Counted from the stretch's first letter, positions 1 to 9,651 are shown. The stretch is DNA of 64,000 nucleotides from Ramlibacter albus (GCF_014297445.1 NZ_JACORU010000004.1:124001-188000); one strand, 5' to 3'. A program made the numbers and translations. Notes: a model not told the origin generated them from the sequence alone.

Positions 1-2811
1 GTAGCGCGCGATCAGGTCGTCCAGCGCGCGCCGCTTCTCGCGCGCCGGCACTTGCGGCAGGCGAGCCCATGCCACGGTGGCTTCCAGCTCGTGCTGCAGG
101 GTGCGGCGCTCGCGGCTGTAGGCCATCGCGGCCTCGAGGTCGGCGCGTGCCGCGTCGGCTTCTCCCTTCTCCCGCCGCAGCTCGCCGCGCACTCGCAGCA
201 GTGGCCCGTCGACCCAGTGCTCGCCCGTCGCGCCGGCGGCCGCGAGCCCGGCCTCGACCGATTCCAGCGCATCGCCGAGACGGCCGACGGTTCGCAGCGC
301 GTCCGCATACATCTGGTAGTAGCCCGGCAGGCCGATGCGCAGCCCGCTGGCGCGGCATCTCTCGGCCGCCGCTCGCATGGCCTCGAGGCCTTCCTCGGTG
401 CGGCCGAGCGCCACCAGGGCTCGCCCGTAGATCCAGCCGTGGGCGCTGGGGCCGCCCGCGAGCCAGTGGCCTTCCACCAGCCGGTAGATCTGCTCGGTCT
501 TGCGCAGCACCGTCTCGTACTCCCGCGCGACGCTGTACACGACCGCGGAGATGTGCAGCGCGATCGCCTGCGTCGGCGGGTGGCGGCTGCGCTCGGCGGC
601 GACTTCCGCCTCGCGCATGAACCCGCGCGCCTCGGACGGCGAGCCCATCCACCACGCGAGCAGCGCGAGGTAACTGAGCGCCTCCACGCCGGGGTCCTGC
701 ACGAAGAGCTCGGTGCTCAGGGCCGAACCCGCTTCGCGGTATGCGGCCAGCGCGTGTTCGAGGTGGGTGCGGGCGAGCGGTACTTCGCCCATGTGCGTCA
801 GCGTCATGCCGAGCGAGCCGTGGCCCGCCACTTTCAGGCTGATGTCGTTCGCGTCTTCCCCCAGGCGCAGGATGCGTTCGGCCAGCGTGCGTGCGCGCGC
901 CAGCTCGCCGCGCCCGAACTGCACCCACCACAACCCGTGCAGCGCGCGGGCGCGCGCGGGGCTTGCGGGCAGGCGGTCCACCAGCACCTGCGCGCGGTCG
1001 AAGGCGACGGCCACCGTCGGCTCGGAGAACACCGTCTGCTGCGCGAGGGCCACGCCCTCCAGCACGCGCAGCTCCAGCTCCATCCCGAGGTTGGCTTCGC
1101 TTTCGGGCAGTTGCGCGAGCAGCTCCAGCGCGTGGTGGGCGGCACCCGCCGCTTCGGCCGGCGCGAAGCGGCTGAGCGCGCGCGCCGCACCCATTTGCAG
1201 GTACCCGATGGCGCGCGGCAGGTCGTGCGCGCGCTCGGCGTGCATCGCGAGCTCCGCGGACAGCAGCTCCACGGCGCTGGCGCCGTGCACGCGCTCGATC
1301 GCGGCCATCCAGTGCCCATGCCAGTGCACGCGCTGCGCCTGCCCGAGCGACTGGTAGAACGCGTGCCGGTACAGCGCGTGCCGGAAGCCGTAGCGCGTGG
1401 CCGTGCGTCCACCCGCCACCGTCATCACGCCGTCCAGGCGCAGCCACTGGCCGATGCGCGCGAGCCCGTCGAGCGTCACGCGCATCGTGTCGAGCGGCAC
1501 GCCGACGGCTTCGGCCAGCACGTGGTCGGTGAACACGCTGCTGGCCACGCTCGCGGCGGTGAGCCATTCGCGCGTGGCGGAGGGCAGCATTGCGATCTGC
1601 CGCTCCACCACGCTCACCACGTTGCGCGGGATCGCCAGCGCCTCCTGCGTGCCGCCGGCCAGCATCGCGTCCACGACGCTCGCCACGAACAGCGGCAGGC
1701 CGTCGGTGTGCGAGTGCAGGTCCCGCACCAGCGCATCGGACGCCACGCCGGCGCCCATCCGGCGCTGGATGTAGTCGGCGACCTCGGCTTCGGAGAAGGT
1801 CTCGAGGTCGATCTCGTCGTAGAGCCGGTGCGCATGCAGCTCCTGGCGCAGCCCGTGCAGCGGGTGGCCCGATGCGATCACCTCCGCGGGCCGCAGCGTG
1901 CCCACCACGAGCAGCCGCGCGCTGCCGCGGCGGCGCGCGAGGTAGCCGAGCAGCTGCACCGTGGCTTCGTCGCTCCAGTGCAGGTCCTCCAGCGCCAGCA
2001 GCAGCGGCCGCTGCGCGGTGTAGCGGTCCAGCAGCTCGCCCAGCTCGCGCAGCATGCGCTGCTGCGTGGCACCGCCCACCTCGCGCTGCAGGCTGGCGCG
2101 GTCGGCATCGGTCATCAGCCACGGCAGCTGCACCAGCCACGTGGGCGCCACGCGGCGCATCAGGTCCACCAGTTCGCCGGCGCCCGCGCCGCGCGCGATG
2201 CCGTTGAGCGCGTCGAGCACGGGCAGGTAGGGCTCGCCGGTGCCGTACGCCTCGATGCACTGGCCCACTGCCTGCCTCACCTCGGGGTGCACCTGCAGGA
2301 AGCGGGCGACCAGCGTGCTCTTGCCGATGCCCGGCTCGCCGGCGACCAGCACGAGCCGGCAGGCGCCGGCGGACACCGAATCCAGGCCCGCATCCAGCAC
2401 CGCCAGCGCCGCTTCACGGCCGACGATGGGCGTGCCGGGCGCCGTGGTGATGTGGGCGGCCGGGCCGGGCGGCGGCGGGGCGGGCGCAGCGCCCAGCGTG
2501 CTCGCGATGAAGCGGTAGCCGCGACGCGGCGCGGTCTCGATGTAGCGCGGCGTCTTGGGGTCGTCGGCCAGCGCGGCACGCAGCTGGCTGATGGTGGTCT
2601 TGAGCACCGACTCGCTCACGTGCTGGTGGCCCCACACCTCGTCCAGCAGGGCGTTCTTGACGACCAGCCGCCCCTCCTGCCGCACCAGCGCGCACAGCAC
2701 GCCAAAGGCGCGCGGGGGCAGGTCCACCGCGACGCCGTCGCGCTCCACGCGCGCGTTGGCTTCGTCCAGCACGAAGTTGTCGAAGCGCGCCAGCAGCGGC
2801 TGCGTGTCCAT
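1..2811 (-). CDS. Winged-helix regulator with AAA ATPase and TPR region (3' end beyond window)
   Basis: The frame is open from ATG 2811 to the left edge (937 codons, no stop), so the C-terminus is missing. Residues 1-105 form an OmpR/PhoB-type winged helix, ending in the typical RRGYRF wing. A Pro/Ala linker (about 106-120) leads to an AAA_16-like ATPase with Walker A GEPGIGKST (158-166) and a Walker B-like LLLALEDLHW. The rest is Ala/Leu-rich helical repeats consistent with TPRs. This is the layout of large cytoplasmic signal-integrating transcription factors (MalT/AfsR-like logic, but with the DNA-binding domain at the N-terminus). It diverges from the RND efflux operon across a 110-bp gap, so it may regulate it (inference). 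Ligand unknown. Confidence 0.88.
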   Translation of the reverse strand, partial: MDTQPLLARFDNFVLDEANARVERDGVAVDLPPRAFGVLCALVRQEGRLVVKNALLDEVWGHQHVSESVLKTTISQLRAALADDPKTPRYIETAPRRGYRFIASTLGAAPAPPPPGPAAHITTAPGTPIVGREAALAVLDAGLDSVSAGACRLVLVAGEPGIGKSTLVARFLQVHPEVRQAVGQCIEAYGTGEPYLPVLDALNGIARGAGAGELVDLMRRVAPTWLVQLPWLMTDADRASLQREVGGATQQRMLRELGELLDRYTAQRPLLLALEDLHWSDEATVQLLGYLARRRGSARLLVVGTLRPAEVIASGHPLHGLRQELHAHRLYDEIDLETFSEAEVADYIQRRMGAGVASDALVRDLHSHTDGLPLFVASVVDAMLAGGTQEALAIPRNVVSVVERQIAMLPSATREWLTAASVASSVFTDHVLAEAVGVPLDTMRVTLDGLARIGQWLRLDGVMTVAGGRTATRYGFRHALYRHAFYQSLGQAQRVHWHGHWMAAIERVHGASAVELLSAELAMHAERAHDLPRAIGYLQMGAARALSRFAPAEAAGAAHHALELLAQLPESEANLGMELELRVLEGVALAQQTVFSEPTVAVAFDRAQVLVDRLPASPARARALHGLWWVQFGRGELARARTLAERILRLGEDANDISLKVAGHGSLGMTLTHMGEVPLARTHLEHALAAYREAGSALSTELFVQDPGVEALSYLALLAWWMGSPSEARGFMREAEVAAERSRHPPTQAIALHISAVVYSVAREYETVLRKTEQIYRLVEGHWLAGGPSAHGWIYGRALVALGRTEEGLEAMRAAAERCRASGLRIGLPGYYQMYADALRTVGRLGDALESVEAGLAAAGATGEHWVDGPLLRVRGELRREKGEADAARADLEAAMAYSRERRTLQHELEATVAWARLPQVPAREKRRALDDLIARY

Positions 2812-2921
2812 CCGGTCCCCCAGGCTTCGGGCCATTCTGAGGCAATCGCCGCACGGAATCCAGACCGAAGCCAGACGGTTCCGTGACGACTTTCCGGCGG
2901 GCGGATTCGACACTGCCGGCC

Positions 2922-3131
2922 ATGGTCCTCAACCCCGTCACCACCTACCCGCAGTCCCGCGCCTTCGTGCTGCAGCTGCACCGCGACGCCGACGCCGGCC
3001 GCATGTTCGGCCGCCTCGTGCACATGACCAGCGGCGACAGCATGGATTTCGCCGACGGCGACGCGCTGCTGGCCTGGCTGGCCGCCGCGCTGCCGCTGCC
3101 CACCGCCGACAACCCCGGAGCCCCGACATGA
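2922..3131 (+). CDS. Small conserved-type protein of unknown function, first gene of the RND operon
   Basis: This 69-aa protein has no signal peptide or membrane segment. It reads as a small alpha/beta domain: a strand with FVLQLHRDAD, then GRLVHMTSGDSMDF, then an amphipathic LLAWLAAAL helix. I do not recognise a named family. ATG 2922 is preferred over the in-frame GTG at 2883, because the extra 13 residues look like translated leader. Its stop overlaps the next start (ATGA at 3128-3131), so it is probably translationally coupled to the outer-membrane factor. Its role in the efflux operon is unknown; a sensing or accessory role is only a guess. Confidence 0.6.
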   Translation: MVLNPVTTYPQSRAFVLQLHRDADAGRMFGRLVHMTSGDSMDFADGDALLAWLAAALPLPTADNPGAPT

Positions 3132-4498
3132 AACGATGGACGATCGCCCTGGCCGCCGCCCTGGTGGCCGGCACCGCCGGCGCGCAGGCGCAGCCCGCAG
3201 CCCCGCTGCCGGTCCAGTGGTACGAAGCGCTGCCCCACGGCGGTGCCAAGGCCAGCCTGCAGCAATGGTGGGCGCAGTTCGAGGACCCGCTGCTGCTGCG
3301 GCTGGTCGATGCGGCGCAGGCCGCCAGCCCGGACGTCGCGGCGGCCGCGTCGCGCATCGCACAGTCGCGCGCCAGCCGCACGTCCGCCGGCGCTGCGCTG
3401 CTGCCTTCGGTGGACGCCAACCTGGGCGCCGCCCGCGGCCGCTCCGAGCTGCAGCAGCCCATTGCGAACAGCGGCAGCGCGGGGCTGCAGTGGTCGTGGG
3501 AGCTGGACCTGTTCGGCGGCAACCGGGCCGGGGCCCGCGCCGCCGATGCCCGCGCCGTCGCGGCGGATGCGGGCTGGCACGAAGCGCGCGTTGCGGTGGC
3601 CGCCGAAGTGGCTGCCAGCTACACGCAGCTGCGCGCGTGCGAGGCGCGGCTGGTGCAGACGCAGATCGACGTGACCTCGCGCGAGGAGACCGCGCGGCTC
3701 ACGTCCGCGAGCCGCCAGTTCGGCATGCAGTCGCCGGGTAACGAAGCCCTCGCACGGGCCAGCGCCGCGCAAGCGCGGGCCGGCGCGACGCAGCTGATGG
3801 CCCAGTGCAGCGCCCTCGTGAAGTCGCTCGTCGCCATGACCGGTTTCGACGAAGTGCAGTTGCGAACCGAACTCGCCGCCGCCACGGCGCGCCTGCCGCG
3901 GCCGGCGCAAATCGAAGTGAACGACGTGCCGGCTCGCGCGCTCGCGCAACGCCCGGACCTGCTCGCGGCCGAACGCAACGTCGTCGCCGCTTCGGCCGAC
4001 TGGGACCAGTCGCGCGCCCGCCAGTGGCCGCGCCTGGTGCTGCAGGGCAACGTGGGCCGCGCGCACGCCGAAACCTCGTGGTCCAACGCGAGCGGCTCGG
4101 TGTGGAGCTTCGGCCCCGTCTCGCTGGTGCTGCCCGTCTTCGACGGCGGCCAGCGCAAGGCGCAGGCGGAAGCGGCGCGCGCGAAGTTCGACGAAGCCGG
4201 CGTGGTGTACCGCGCCAAGCTGCGGCAAGCGGTGCGCGAAGTGGAGACCGCGCTGCTGTCCCTGCACAGCACGGCCGGCCGCGCGCAGGACGCGCGTATC
4301 GCGGCCGAAGGCTTTCGCGTGTCGCTGCAGGCCACCGACACGCGCTACCGCGGCGGGCTCGCCAGCCTCTTCGAGCTGGAGGAGGCGCGCCGCAGCGACG
4401 TGCAGTCGCAGATTTCCCTGATCGACCTGGAGCAGGAGCGCGTCCAGGCATGGATCAACCTCTATCGCGCGCTCGGCGGCGGCTGGGAAGCCTCATGA
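3128..4498 (+). CDS. Outer-membrane efflux factor, TolC/NodT (OEP) family
   Basis: This 456-aa protein should form the trimeric outer-membrane channel of a tripartite RND pump. Residues 1-22 are a signal peptide ending in AGAQAQ. No Cys follows the cleavage site, so unlike many NodT relatives it is not an obvious lipoprotein. The mature part shows the two OEP repeats of long amphipathic helices, with WSWELDLFGGNRAGARAADA in the first half and GPVSLVLPVFDGGQRKAQ in the second; these are the recurring beta-strand/helix boundaries of the family. Length is normal. It is ATGA-coupled to the small gene upstream and overlaps the adaptor region downstream. Confidence 0.93.
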   Translation: MKRWTIALAAALVAGTAGAQAQPAAPLPVQWYEALPHGGAKASLQQWWAQFEDPLLLRLVDAAQAASPDVAAAASRIAQSRASRTSAGAALLPSVDANLGAARGRSELQQPIANSGSAGLQWSWELDLFGGNRAGARAADARAVAADAGWHEARVAVAAEVAASYTQLRACEARLVQTQIDVTSREETARLTSASRQFGMQSPGNEALARASAAQARAGATQLMAQCSALVKSLVAMTGFDEVQLRTELAAATARLPRPAQIEVNDVPARALAQRPDLLAAERNVVAASADWDQSRARQWPRLVLQGNVGRAHAETSWSNASGSVWSFGPVSLVLPVFDGGQRKAQAEAARAKFDEAGVVYRAKLRQAVREVETALLSLHSTAGRAQDARIAAEGFRVSLQATDTRYRGGLASLFELEEARRSDVQSQISLIDLEQERVQAWINLYRALGGGWEAS

Positions 4499-4512
4499 AC
4501 GGAGAACCTCGC

Positions 4513-5613
4513 ATGAACACACCTTTCAACATGACCCTGGTCTGGGTGGCCACGTCGGTGCTCGGCATCAGCGCCACAGCACTGATGGTGCTGCACGAGG
4601 CGCGCGCCACACCGGCGGCGGCTGCGGTGGTCGCGCCCGCGCTGACCGTGCGGCTGGACCTGCCGCAGCGCATGGACCTGCCGCGCCAGCTGGAAGCCAA
4701 CGGCGCCATCGCCGCGTGGCAGGAAGCCAGCGTGGGCAGCGAAGCCAACGGCCTGCGCCTGGCCAGCGTGCTGGTGAACGTGGGTGACGTCGTCAAGCGC
4801 GGCCAGGTGCTCGCTACGTTCGCGCCCGAGACGGTGCAGGCGGACCTCGCGCAGATCGAAGCGGGCGTTGCCGAAGCGAAGGCGCATGCCGCCGAAGCCA
4901 CCGCCAACGCGGAGCGTGCGCGCGGCCTCGCGGACAGCGGCGCGTTGTCGGCGCGCGAGGTCAACCAGTACCTCACGGCCGAACAGACGGCGCTGGCGCG
5001 CCTCGAGGCGCAGCGTGCCGCCGCGCGTTCGCAGCAATTGCGCCTCGCGAGGACGCACGTGCTCGCGCCGGACGACGGGATCATCTCCGCGCGCACGGCC
5101 ACGGCCGGTGCAGTGGTGCCCGCGGGCCAGGAGCTGTTTCGCCTGATCCGCGGCGGCCGCCTCGAGTGGCGCGCCGAGGTCACGCCGGAAGAGGCCACGC
5201 GCGTCGCGGCCGGTGGCGAGGTGACGGTGCAGGCGCCGGACGGCACGCAGGTTGCCGCGAAGGTGCGCCAGCTCGCGCCCACGGTGGACTCGCGCACCCG
5301 CACGACGCTGGTGTACGTGGACCTGCCCGCGGCCAAGGGCCTGCGCGCCGGCATGTTCGCCCGCGGCCAGTTCAGCCTGGGCCGCACGCCCGCGGTGACG
5401 GTGCCGCAGCAGGCGCTGGTGCTGCGCGACGGCTTCAACTACGTCTTCACCGTCAAGCCGGACAACCACGTCACGCAGGTGAAGGTGCGCACGGGCCGGC
5501 AGCTGAGCGACCGCGTGGAGATCGTCGACGGCCTCGCGCCCACGACGCAGATCGTGGCCAGCGGCGCGGGCTTCCTCAACGAAGGCGACCTCGTGAAGGT
5601 GGTGGGCCAATGA
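4513..5613 (+). CDS. RND efflux periplasmic adaptor (membrane fusion protein)
   Basis: This adaptor would link the inner-membrane pump to the outer-membrane factor. It has one N-terminal hydrophobic segment (about residues 7-25), then a lipoyl/barrel-sandwich half (VNVGDVVKRGQVLATF), an Ala-rich coiled-coil hairpin, the second lipoyl half (VLAPDDGIISARTATAGAVV), and beta-barrel and membrane-proximal domains. Start choice: ATG 4513 is preceded by GGAG at a good distance. ATG 4495 overlaps the previous stop (ATGA) and would add six residues, so it is a possible coupled start. The stop overlaps the start of the pump gene. Its 366 aa is typical of the HlyD/AcrA family. Substrate cannot be deduced. 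Confidence 0.93.
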   Translation: MNTPFNMTLVWVATSVLGISATALMVLHEARATPAAAAVVAPALTVRLDLPQRMDLPRQLEANGAIAAWQEASVGSEANGLRLASVLVNVGDVVKRGQVLATFAPETVQADLAQIEAGVAEAKAHAAEATANAERARGLADSGALSAREVNQYLTAEQTALARLEAQRAAARSQQLRLARTHVLAPDDGIISARTATAGAVVPAGQELFRLIRGGRLEWRAEVTPEEATRVAAGGEVTVQAPDGTQVAAKVRQLAPTVDSRTRTTLVYVDLPAAKGLRAGMFARGQFSLGRTPAVTVPQQALVLRDGFNYVFTVKPDNHVTQVKVRTGRQLSDRVEIVDGLAPTTQIVASGAGFLNEGDLVKVVGQ

Positions 5614-8600
5614 ACTTCTCCGCCTACGCCATCCGCAACCCGGTGGTCATCATCCTGCTGTTCGGCCTGCTCACGCTGGCCGGGCTGTGGGGCTTCAAGA
5701 CCAACCAGGTGCAGGAATTCCCGGACATCGAACTGCCGGTGGTGAGCGTGGTCGCCACGCTCGAAGGCGCGGCGCCCGCGCAGCTGGAAACCGAGGTCGC
5801 CCGCAAGATCGAGGACTCGGTCGCCAGCGTGCAGGGCGTGAAGCACATCCATACCAGCGTGCACGACGGCGAAGTCTCGATCAAGGTCGAGTTCATCATC
5901 GAGAAGGACCCGTCCGATGCGCTGACCGAAGTGCGCGACGCGGTCACCCGCATCCGCTCCGACCTGCCCGGCGACCTGAAGGAGCCCGTCATCAGCAAGG
6001 CCGCGACCGCGGGCCGCGTGGTACAGGTGCTGTCGGCGAGCTCCACGGTGCTCGACGAGCAGGAGGTCTCCTGGTTCGTCGACGACAAGCTGACCAAGGC
6101 GCTGCTGTCGGTGCCCGGCGTCGGCTCCGTCAAGCGCGTCGGCGGCGTCACCCGCGAAGTGCTGGTGGAATTGGACACGATGAAGATGGCGGCGCTGCAC
6201 GTGTCCGCCGCCGAAGTGTCGCGGCGCCTGAAGCAGGTGCAGCAGGAGGCGCCCGGCGGGCGCGGCGACGTCGGCGGCGCGGAGCAGAGCGTGCGCACGA
6301 TCGCCACGGTCCGCACCGCGGCCGAACTCGCGGCCCTCGAGCTGCCGCTGGCCGACGGCCGCCGCGTGCGGCTGGACCAGCTGGCGACGCTCACCGACAC
6401 CGTCGCCGAGCAGCGCAGCCTCGCGCTGCAGGACGGCCGGCGCGTGGTCGGCGTGGAGGTCTACCGCTCCAAGGGTGCGAGCGAACTCGACGTCGCAGCG
6501 GGCGTGCGCGCGGTGGTCGCCAGGCTGGGCGCCGAGAACCCGCAGCTGAAGCTGGCGCAGGAAGTGGACAACTCCGTGCCGGTGAAGGAGAACTTCGACG
6601 GCTCGATGCACATGCTGTACGAGGGCGCGATCCTCGCCGTGCTGGTGGTGTGGTGGTTCCTGCGCGACTGGCGCGCCACGATCGTGGCCGCCGCGGCGCT
6701 GCCGCTGTCGGCCATCCCCGCTTTCCTGGGCATGGCGTGGTTCGGCTTCACGCTCAACATCGTGACGCTGCTCGCGCTGGCGCTCGTGGTCGGCATCCTC
6801 GTCGACGACGCGATCGTCGAGGTGGAGAACATCTCGCGCCACCTGCGCATGGGCAAGACGCCGATGCAGGCGGCGCTGGAAGCGGCGGACGAGATCGGGC
6901 TCGCCGTCGTCGCCACCACTTTCGCGCTGGTCGCGGTGTTCCTGCCGACGGCCTTCATGGGCGGCATCCCCGGCAAGTTCTTCAAGCAGTTCGGCTGGAC
7001 GGCGGTGGTCGCGATCCTCGCTTCGCTTCTCGTTGCGCGCCTCGTCACGCCGGTGATGGCCGCGTACATGCTCAAGGGCGGCCTGCACGAGGAGCAGGAC
7101 GGCAAGTTGATGAACTGGTACATGCGCACCATGCGCTGGTGCCTGCACCACCGCGCCGTGACGGCCGCGGGCGCGGCGCTGTTCTTCGTCGGCTCGATCG
7201 CGCTGGTCGGCCTGCTGCCCACCGGCTTCGTCCCGTCGGCCGACCGCGCGCAGACGCAGCTGACCATCGAGCTGCCGCCCGGCAGCACGCTGAAGGAGAC
7301 GACGGCGGTGGCGGAGCGCGCCCGCGAGATCGCCAGGGGCGTCAAGGGCGTGCAGCGCGTGTTCAGCTCCGTCGGCGGCGGCGCCGCGGGCGATGCATTC
7401 AACGCCGGCACGGCGGCCGAAGCGCGCCGCGCGATCCTCACGCTCACGCTGGTGCATCGCACCGAGCGCGACGAGTCGGTGCGCGAGGTGGAGGCGCAGC
7501 TCCGCAGCCGGCTCGCCGCGATCCCCGGCGCGCGCTTCGGCGTGGGCCTGATGGGCGACAACGGCGTGAAGATGCAGATCGTGCTGCAAGGCGACGACCC
7601 GGCGGCGCTGGCCTCCGCCGCGCAGCGCGCCGAGCGCGAGCTGCGCACGCTCAAGGGCATCGGCACGGTGTCCTCCAGCGCCAGCCTGGCGCGGCCGGAG
7701 ATCATCGTGCGGCCCGACTTCGCGCGTGCCGCCGACCTCGGCGTCACATCGGCCAGCATCGCGGAGACGGTGCGCATCGCCACCGCCGGCGACTACAGCA
7801 CGGGCCTGCCCAAGCTGAACCTCACGGAGCGCCAGGTGCCCGTGCGCGTGAAGCTGCCGGACGCGGCGCGCGCCGACCTCGCGTCGCTCGAGCGGCTGAC
7901 GCTGCCCGGCCGCGACGGCCCGGTGCTGCTGGCGGCAGTCGCCAGGCTCACGATGGACAGCGGCCCGGCCGAGATCAAGCGACTGGACCGCCGCCGCAAC
8001 GTGACGCTCGACGTGGAGCTGGGTTCGCGCGACCTCGGCGCGGCCTACCAGGAGGCGATGGCGCTGCCCGCGCTGAAGCACCTGCCGCCCGGCGTGCGGG
8101 TGGTGGAGCTGGGCGACGCGCAGGAGATGCAGGCGCTGTTCGTGAGCTTCGGCATCGCGATGGCGGTGGGCGTGCTGTGCATCTGGGGTGTGCTGGTGCT
8201 GCTGTTCAAGGACTTCATGCAGCCGGTCACCATCCTCGCCGCGCTGCCGCTGTCGATCGGCGGTGCGTTCGTGGCGCTGCTCGTGACGCACAGCGCGATG
8301 TCGATGCCGTCGATGATCGGCCTGATCATGCTGATGGGCGTGGTGACGAAGAACTCGATCCTGCTGGTCGAATACGCGATCGTCGCGCGCCGCGAGGGCA
8401 TGAGCCGCTTCGACGCGCTGGTGGACGCGTGCCACAAGCGCAGCCGCCCGATCGTGATGACCACCATCGCCATGGGCGCGGGCATGCTGCCGCTGGCCCT
8501 GGGCATGGGCGACGCCGACCCGAGTTTCCGCGCGCCGATGGCGATCGCGGTGATCGGCGGGCTGGTGACGTCAACGCTGCTCAGCCTGCTGGTGGTGCCG

Positions 8601-8708
8601 GCCGTGTTCACGTACATCGACGACCTGCAGCTGTGGATCGTGCGCAGGTTCAGGCAGCTCACCATCACGCGCTCGCGCGGCCTGGTGGCGCAGGAGGTGC
8701 ATCCATGA
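5610..8708 (+). CDS. Efflux RND transporter permease (HAE1-like proton antiporter)
   Basis: At 1032 aa this is full length for an AcrB/MexB-type pump. It begins with the classic MNFSAYAIRNPVVIILLFGL first helix. It shows internal duplication with two large periplasmic loops and twelve membrane segments. The TM4 motif VGILVDDAIVEVENI carries the paired Asp used for proton relay, and the second half carries the matching GVVTKNSILLVEYAI. It is ATGA-coupled at both ends (5610 and 8705). The family exports hydrophobic drugs, solvents, dyes or metabolites; nothing here identifies the substrate. It would assemble with the adaptor and channel encoded just upstream. Confidence 0.96.
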   Translation: MNFSAYAIRNPVVIILLFGLLTLAGLWGFKTNQVQEFPDIELPVVSVVATLEGAAPAQLETEVARKIEDSVASVQGVKHIHTSVHDGEVSIKVEFIIEKDPSDALTEVRDAVTRIRSDLPGDLKEPVISKAATAGRVVQVLSASSTVLDEQEVSWFVDDKLTKALLSVPGVGSVKRVGGVTREVLVELDTMKMAALHVSAAEVSRRLKQVQQEAPGGRGDVGGAEQSVRTIATVRTAAELAALELPLADGRRVRLDQLATLTDTVAEQRSLALQDGRRVVGVEVYRSKGASELDVAAGVRAVVARLGAENPQLKLAQEVDNSVPVKENFDGSMHMLYEGAILAVLVVWWFLRDWRATIVAAAALPLSAIPAFLGMAWFGFTLNIVTLLALALVVGILVDDAIVEVENISRHLRMGKTPMQAALEAADEIGLAVVATTFALVAVFLPTAFMGGIPGKFFKQFGWTAVVAILASLLVARLVTPVMAAYMLKGGLHEEQDGKLMNWYMRTMRWCLHHRAVTAAGAALFFVGSIALVGLLPTGFVPSADRAQTQLTIELPPGSTLKETTAVAERAREIARGVKGVQRVFSSVGGGAAGDAFNAGTAAEARRAILTLTLVHRTERDESVREVEAQLRSRLAAIPGARFGVGLMGDNGVKMQIVLQGDDPAALASAAQRAERELRTLKGIGTVSSSASLARPEIIVRPDFARAADLGVTSASIAETVRIATAGDYSTGLPKLNLTERQVPVRVKLPDAARADLASLERLTLPGRDGPVLLAAVARLTMDSGPAEIKRLDRRRNVTLDVELGSRDLGAAYQEAMALPALKHLPPGVRVVELGDAQEMQALFVSFGIAMAVGVLCIWGVLVLLFKDFMQPVTILAALPLSIGGAFVALLVTHSAMSMPSMIGLIMLMGVVTKNSILLVEYAIVARREGMSRFDALVDACHKRSRPIVMTTIAMGAGMLPLALGMGDADPSFRAPMAIAVIGGLVTSTLLSLLVVPAVFTYIDDLQLWIVRRFRQLTITRSRGLVAQEVHP

Positions 8709-9412
8709 ACGCGCCGAAGCTGATGGACCCGTCCACGTCCGTGTTCATCCACATCGCCGCGGAAGTGGACGCGCGGCCGGCGTTCCTGCCGTCCAGCACG
8801 CACAAGAAGCACCTGGCGCGGCGCTGCAAGCTGCGCTGCCGCGAACTCGCCGAGCTGCCCGGTGTGCTGGACACGGCCGTCTTCGATGCGCTCTTCGTCG
8901 CGCCCTCGCGCAGCGCCTTCCTCGAGGACAGCGAGGGCTGCGTGCGGGTGGCGCGCTATGACCTCGCGATCCTCATCGAATGCGCCGACGACGAGACCGC
9001 GGAGCAGGTGATGCGCGACCCCGCGTTCGCGATGCTGCGGCACATGCTGGACGCGAACGCGCGTTTCTCGCACGTGGTCACCGCCACGAATGCGCGGCGT
9101 ATCGGGCCGGTGGACCACACGCGGCCCGGCTTCTTCCTGTTCAGCTACTTGTTCGCCGACTCGGTCGACAGCACGGTGGCCGCCTGGAAGGTCGCCGCCG
9201 GCACCTTGCAGGCCGCCGCGGGCCTCGACAACGCCGTCGCGCTGCGGCCCCGCTCCCGCTCGCAGTACACCTTGATCAGCCACTCGCGCTGGGAGCGGCT
9301 CGGCGACCTCCTGCGCTGGCTGCTGTGGCCCGCGGGCCTGCGGCGGCGGCTGCTGGACACCTTCGCGGCCCACCGCGTGGCGGCGATGCCGATCGTGTAC
9401 CGGCTCGCGTGA
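8705..9412 (+). CDS. Protein of unknown function, last gene of the RND operon
   Basis: This 235-aa soluble protein starts at an ATG overlapping the pump stop. There is no signal peptide. The N-terminal half carries basic HKKHLARRCKLRCRE, followed by alternating strands and helices (ARYDLAILIECADDETAEQV, later FFLFSYLFADSVDSTVAAWK) resembling two repeats of a dimeric alpha/beta-barrel fold. A short hydrophobic stretch lies near DLLRWLLWPAGLRRRLL. I do not recognise a named family. Tight coupling to the pump suggests a function tied to the exported compound, for instance modifying or sensing it; this is inference from position only. Confidence 0.7.
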   Translation: MNAPKLMDPSTSVFIHIAAEVDARPAFLPSSTHKKHLARRCKLRCRELAELPGVLDTAVFDALFVAPSRSAFLEDSEGCVRVARYDLAILIECADDETAEQVMRDPAFAMLRHMLDANARFSHVVTATNARRIGPVDHTRPGFFLFSYLFADSVDSTVAAWKVAAGTLQAAAGLDNAVALRPRSRSQYTLISHSRWERLGDLLRWLLWPAGLRRRLLDTFAAHRVAAMPIVYRLA

Positions 9413-9651
9413 ATGGATGAGCTTGTGTAGGACAACTCCGCGACTTGGGCCGGGAAGCTTCCCGGCAAGGGGGTGCGTGCGGAAAATCCGGCGCATGAAC
9501 GCTTCCACCTTCCGCCACGACGGCTCGACGCGGGGTTTCTGCACGACCGACCCCGAGCGGCAGGGCGTGTTCCCGAGCGCCTCGCGCTTCGCGGTGATGC
9601 AGGCTTTCCAGGCGCCGGCGACGAGCCGGCTCACGCCTTCGCAGTCCCCGC
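9413..9651 (+). other. Convergent intergenic region with an 18-bp perfect palindrome
   Basis: This 239-bp gap separates the converging RND operon and xdhB. At 9449-9466 lies the perfect palindrome GCCGGGAAGCTTCCCGGC. It could fold as a 7-bp stem with an AGCT loop but has no following T-run, so it is not a textbook terminator. Both strands remain open over much of 9495-9651: a plus-strand frame from ATG 9495 runs into xdhB to 9710, and a minus-strand frame is also open. Neither has a convincing ribosome-binding site or recognisable domain, so no gene is called. Confidence 0.5.

Noticed and set aside
5439-8435. Very long open frame on the strand opposite the RND pump; similar long antisense frames at 52-2886 and 52726-56181
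   Set aside because: These are typical high-GC shadows. Their translations are His/Arg/Gln-rich with no domains, and the opposite strand carries clear conserved genes over the whole length.
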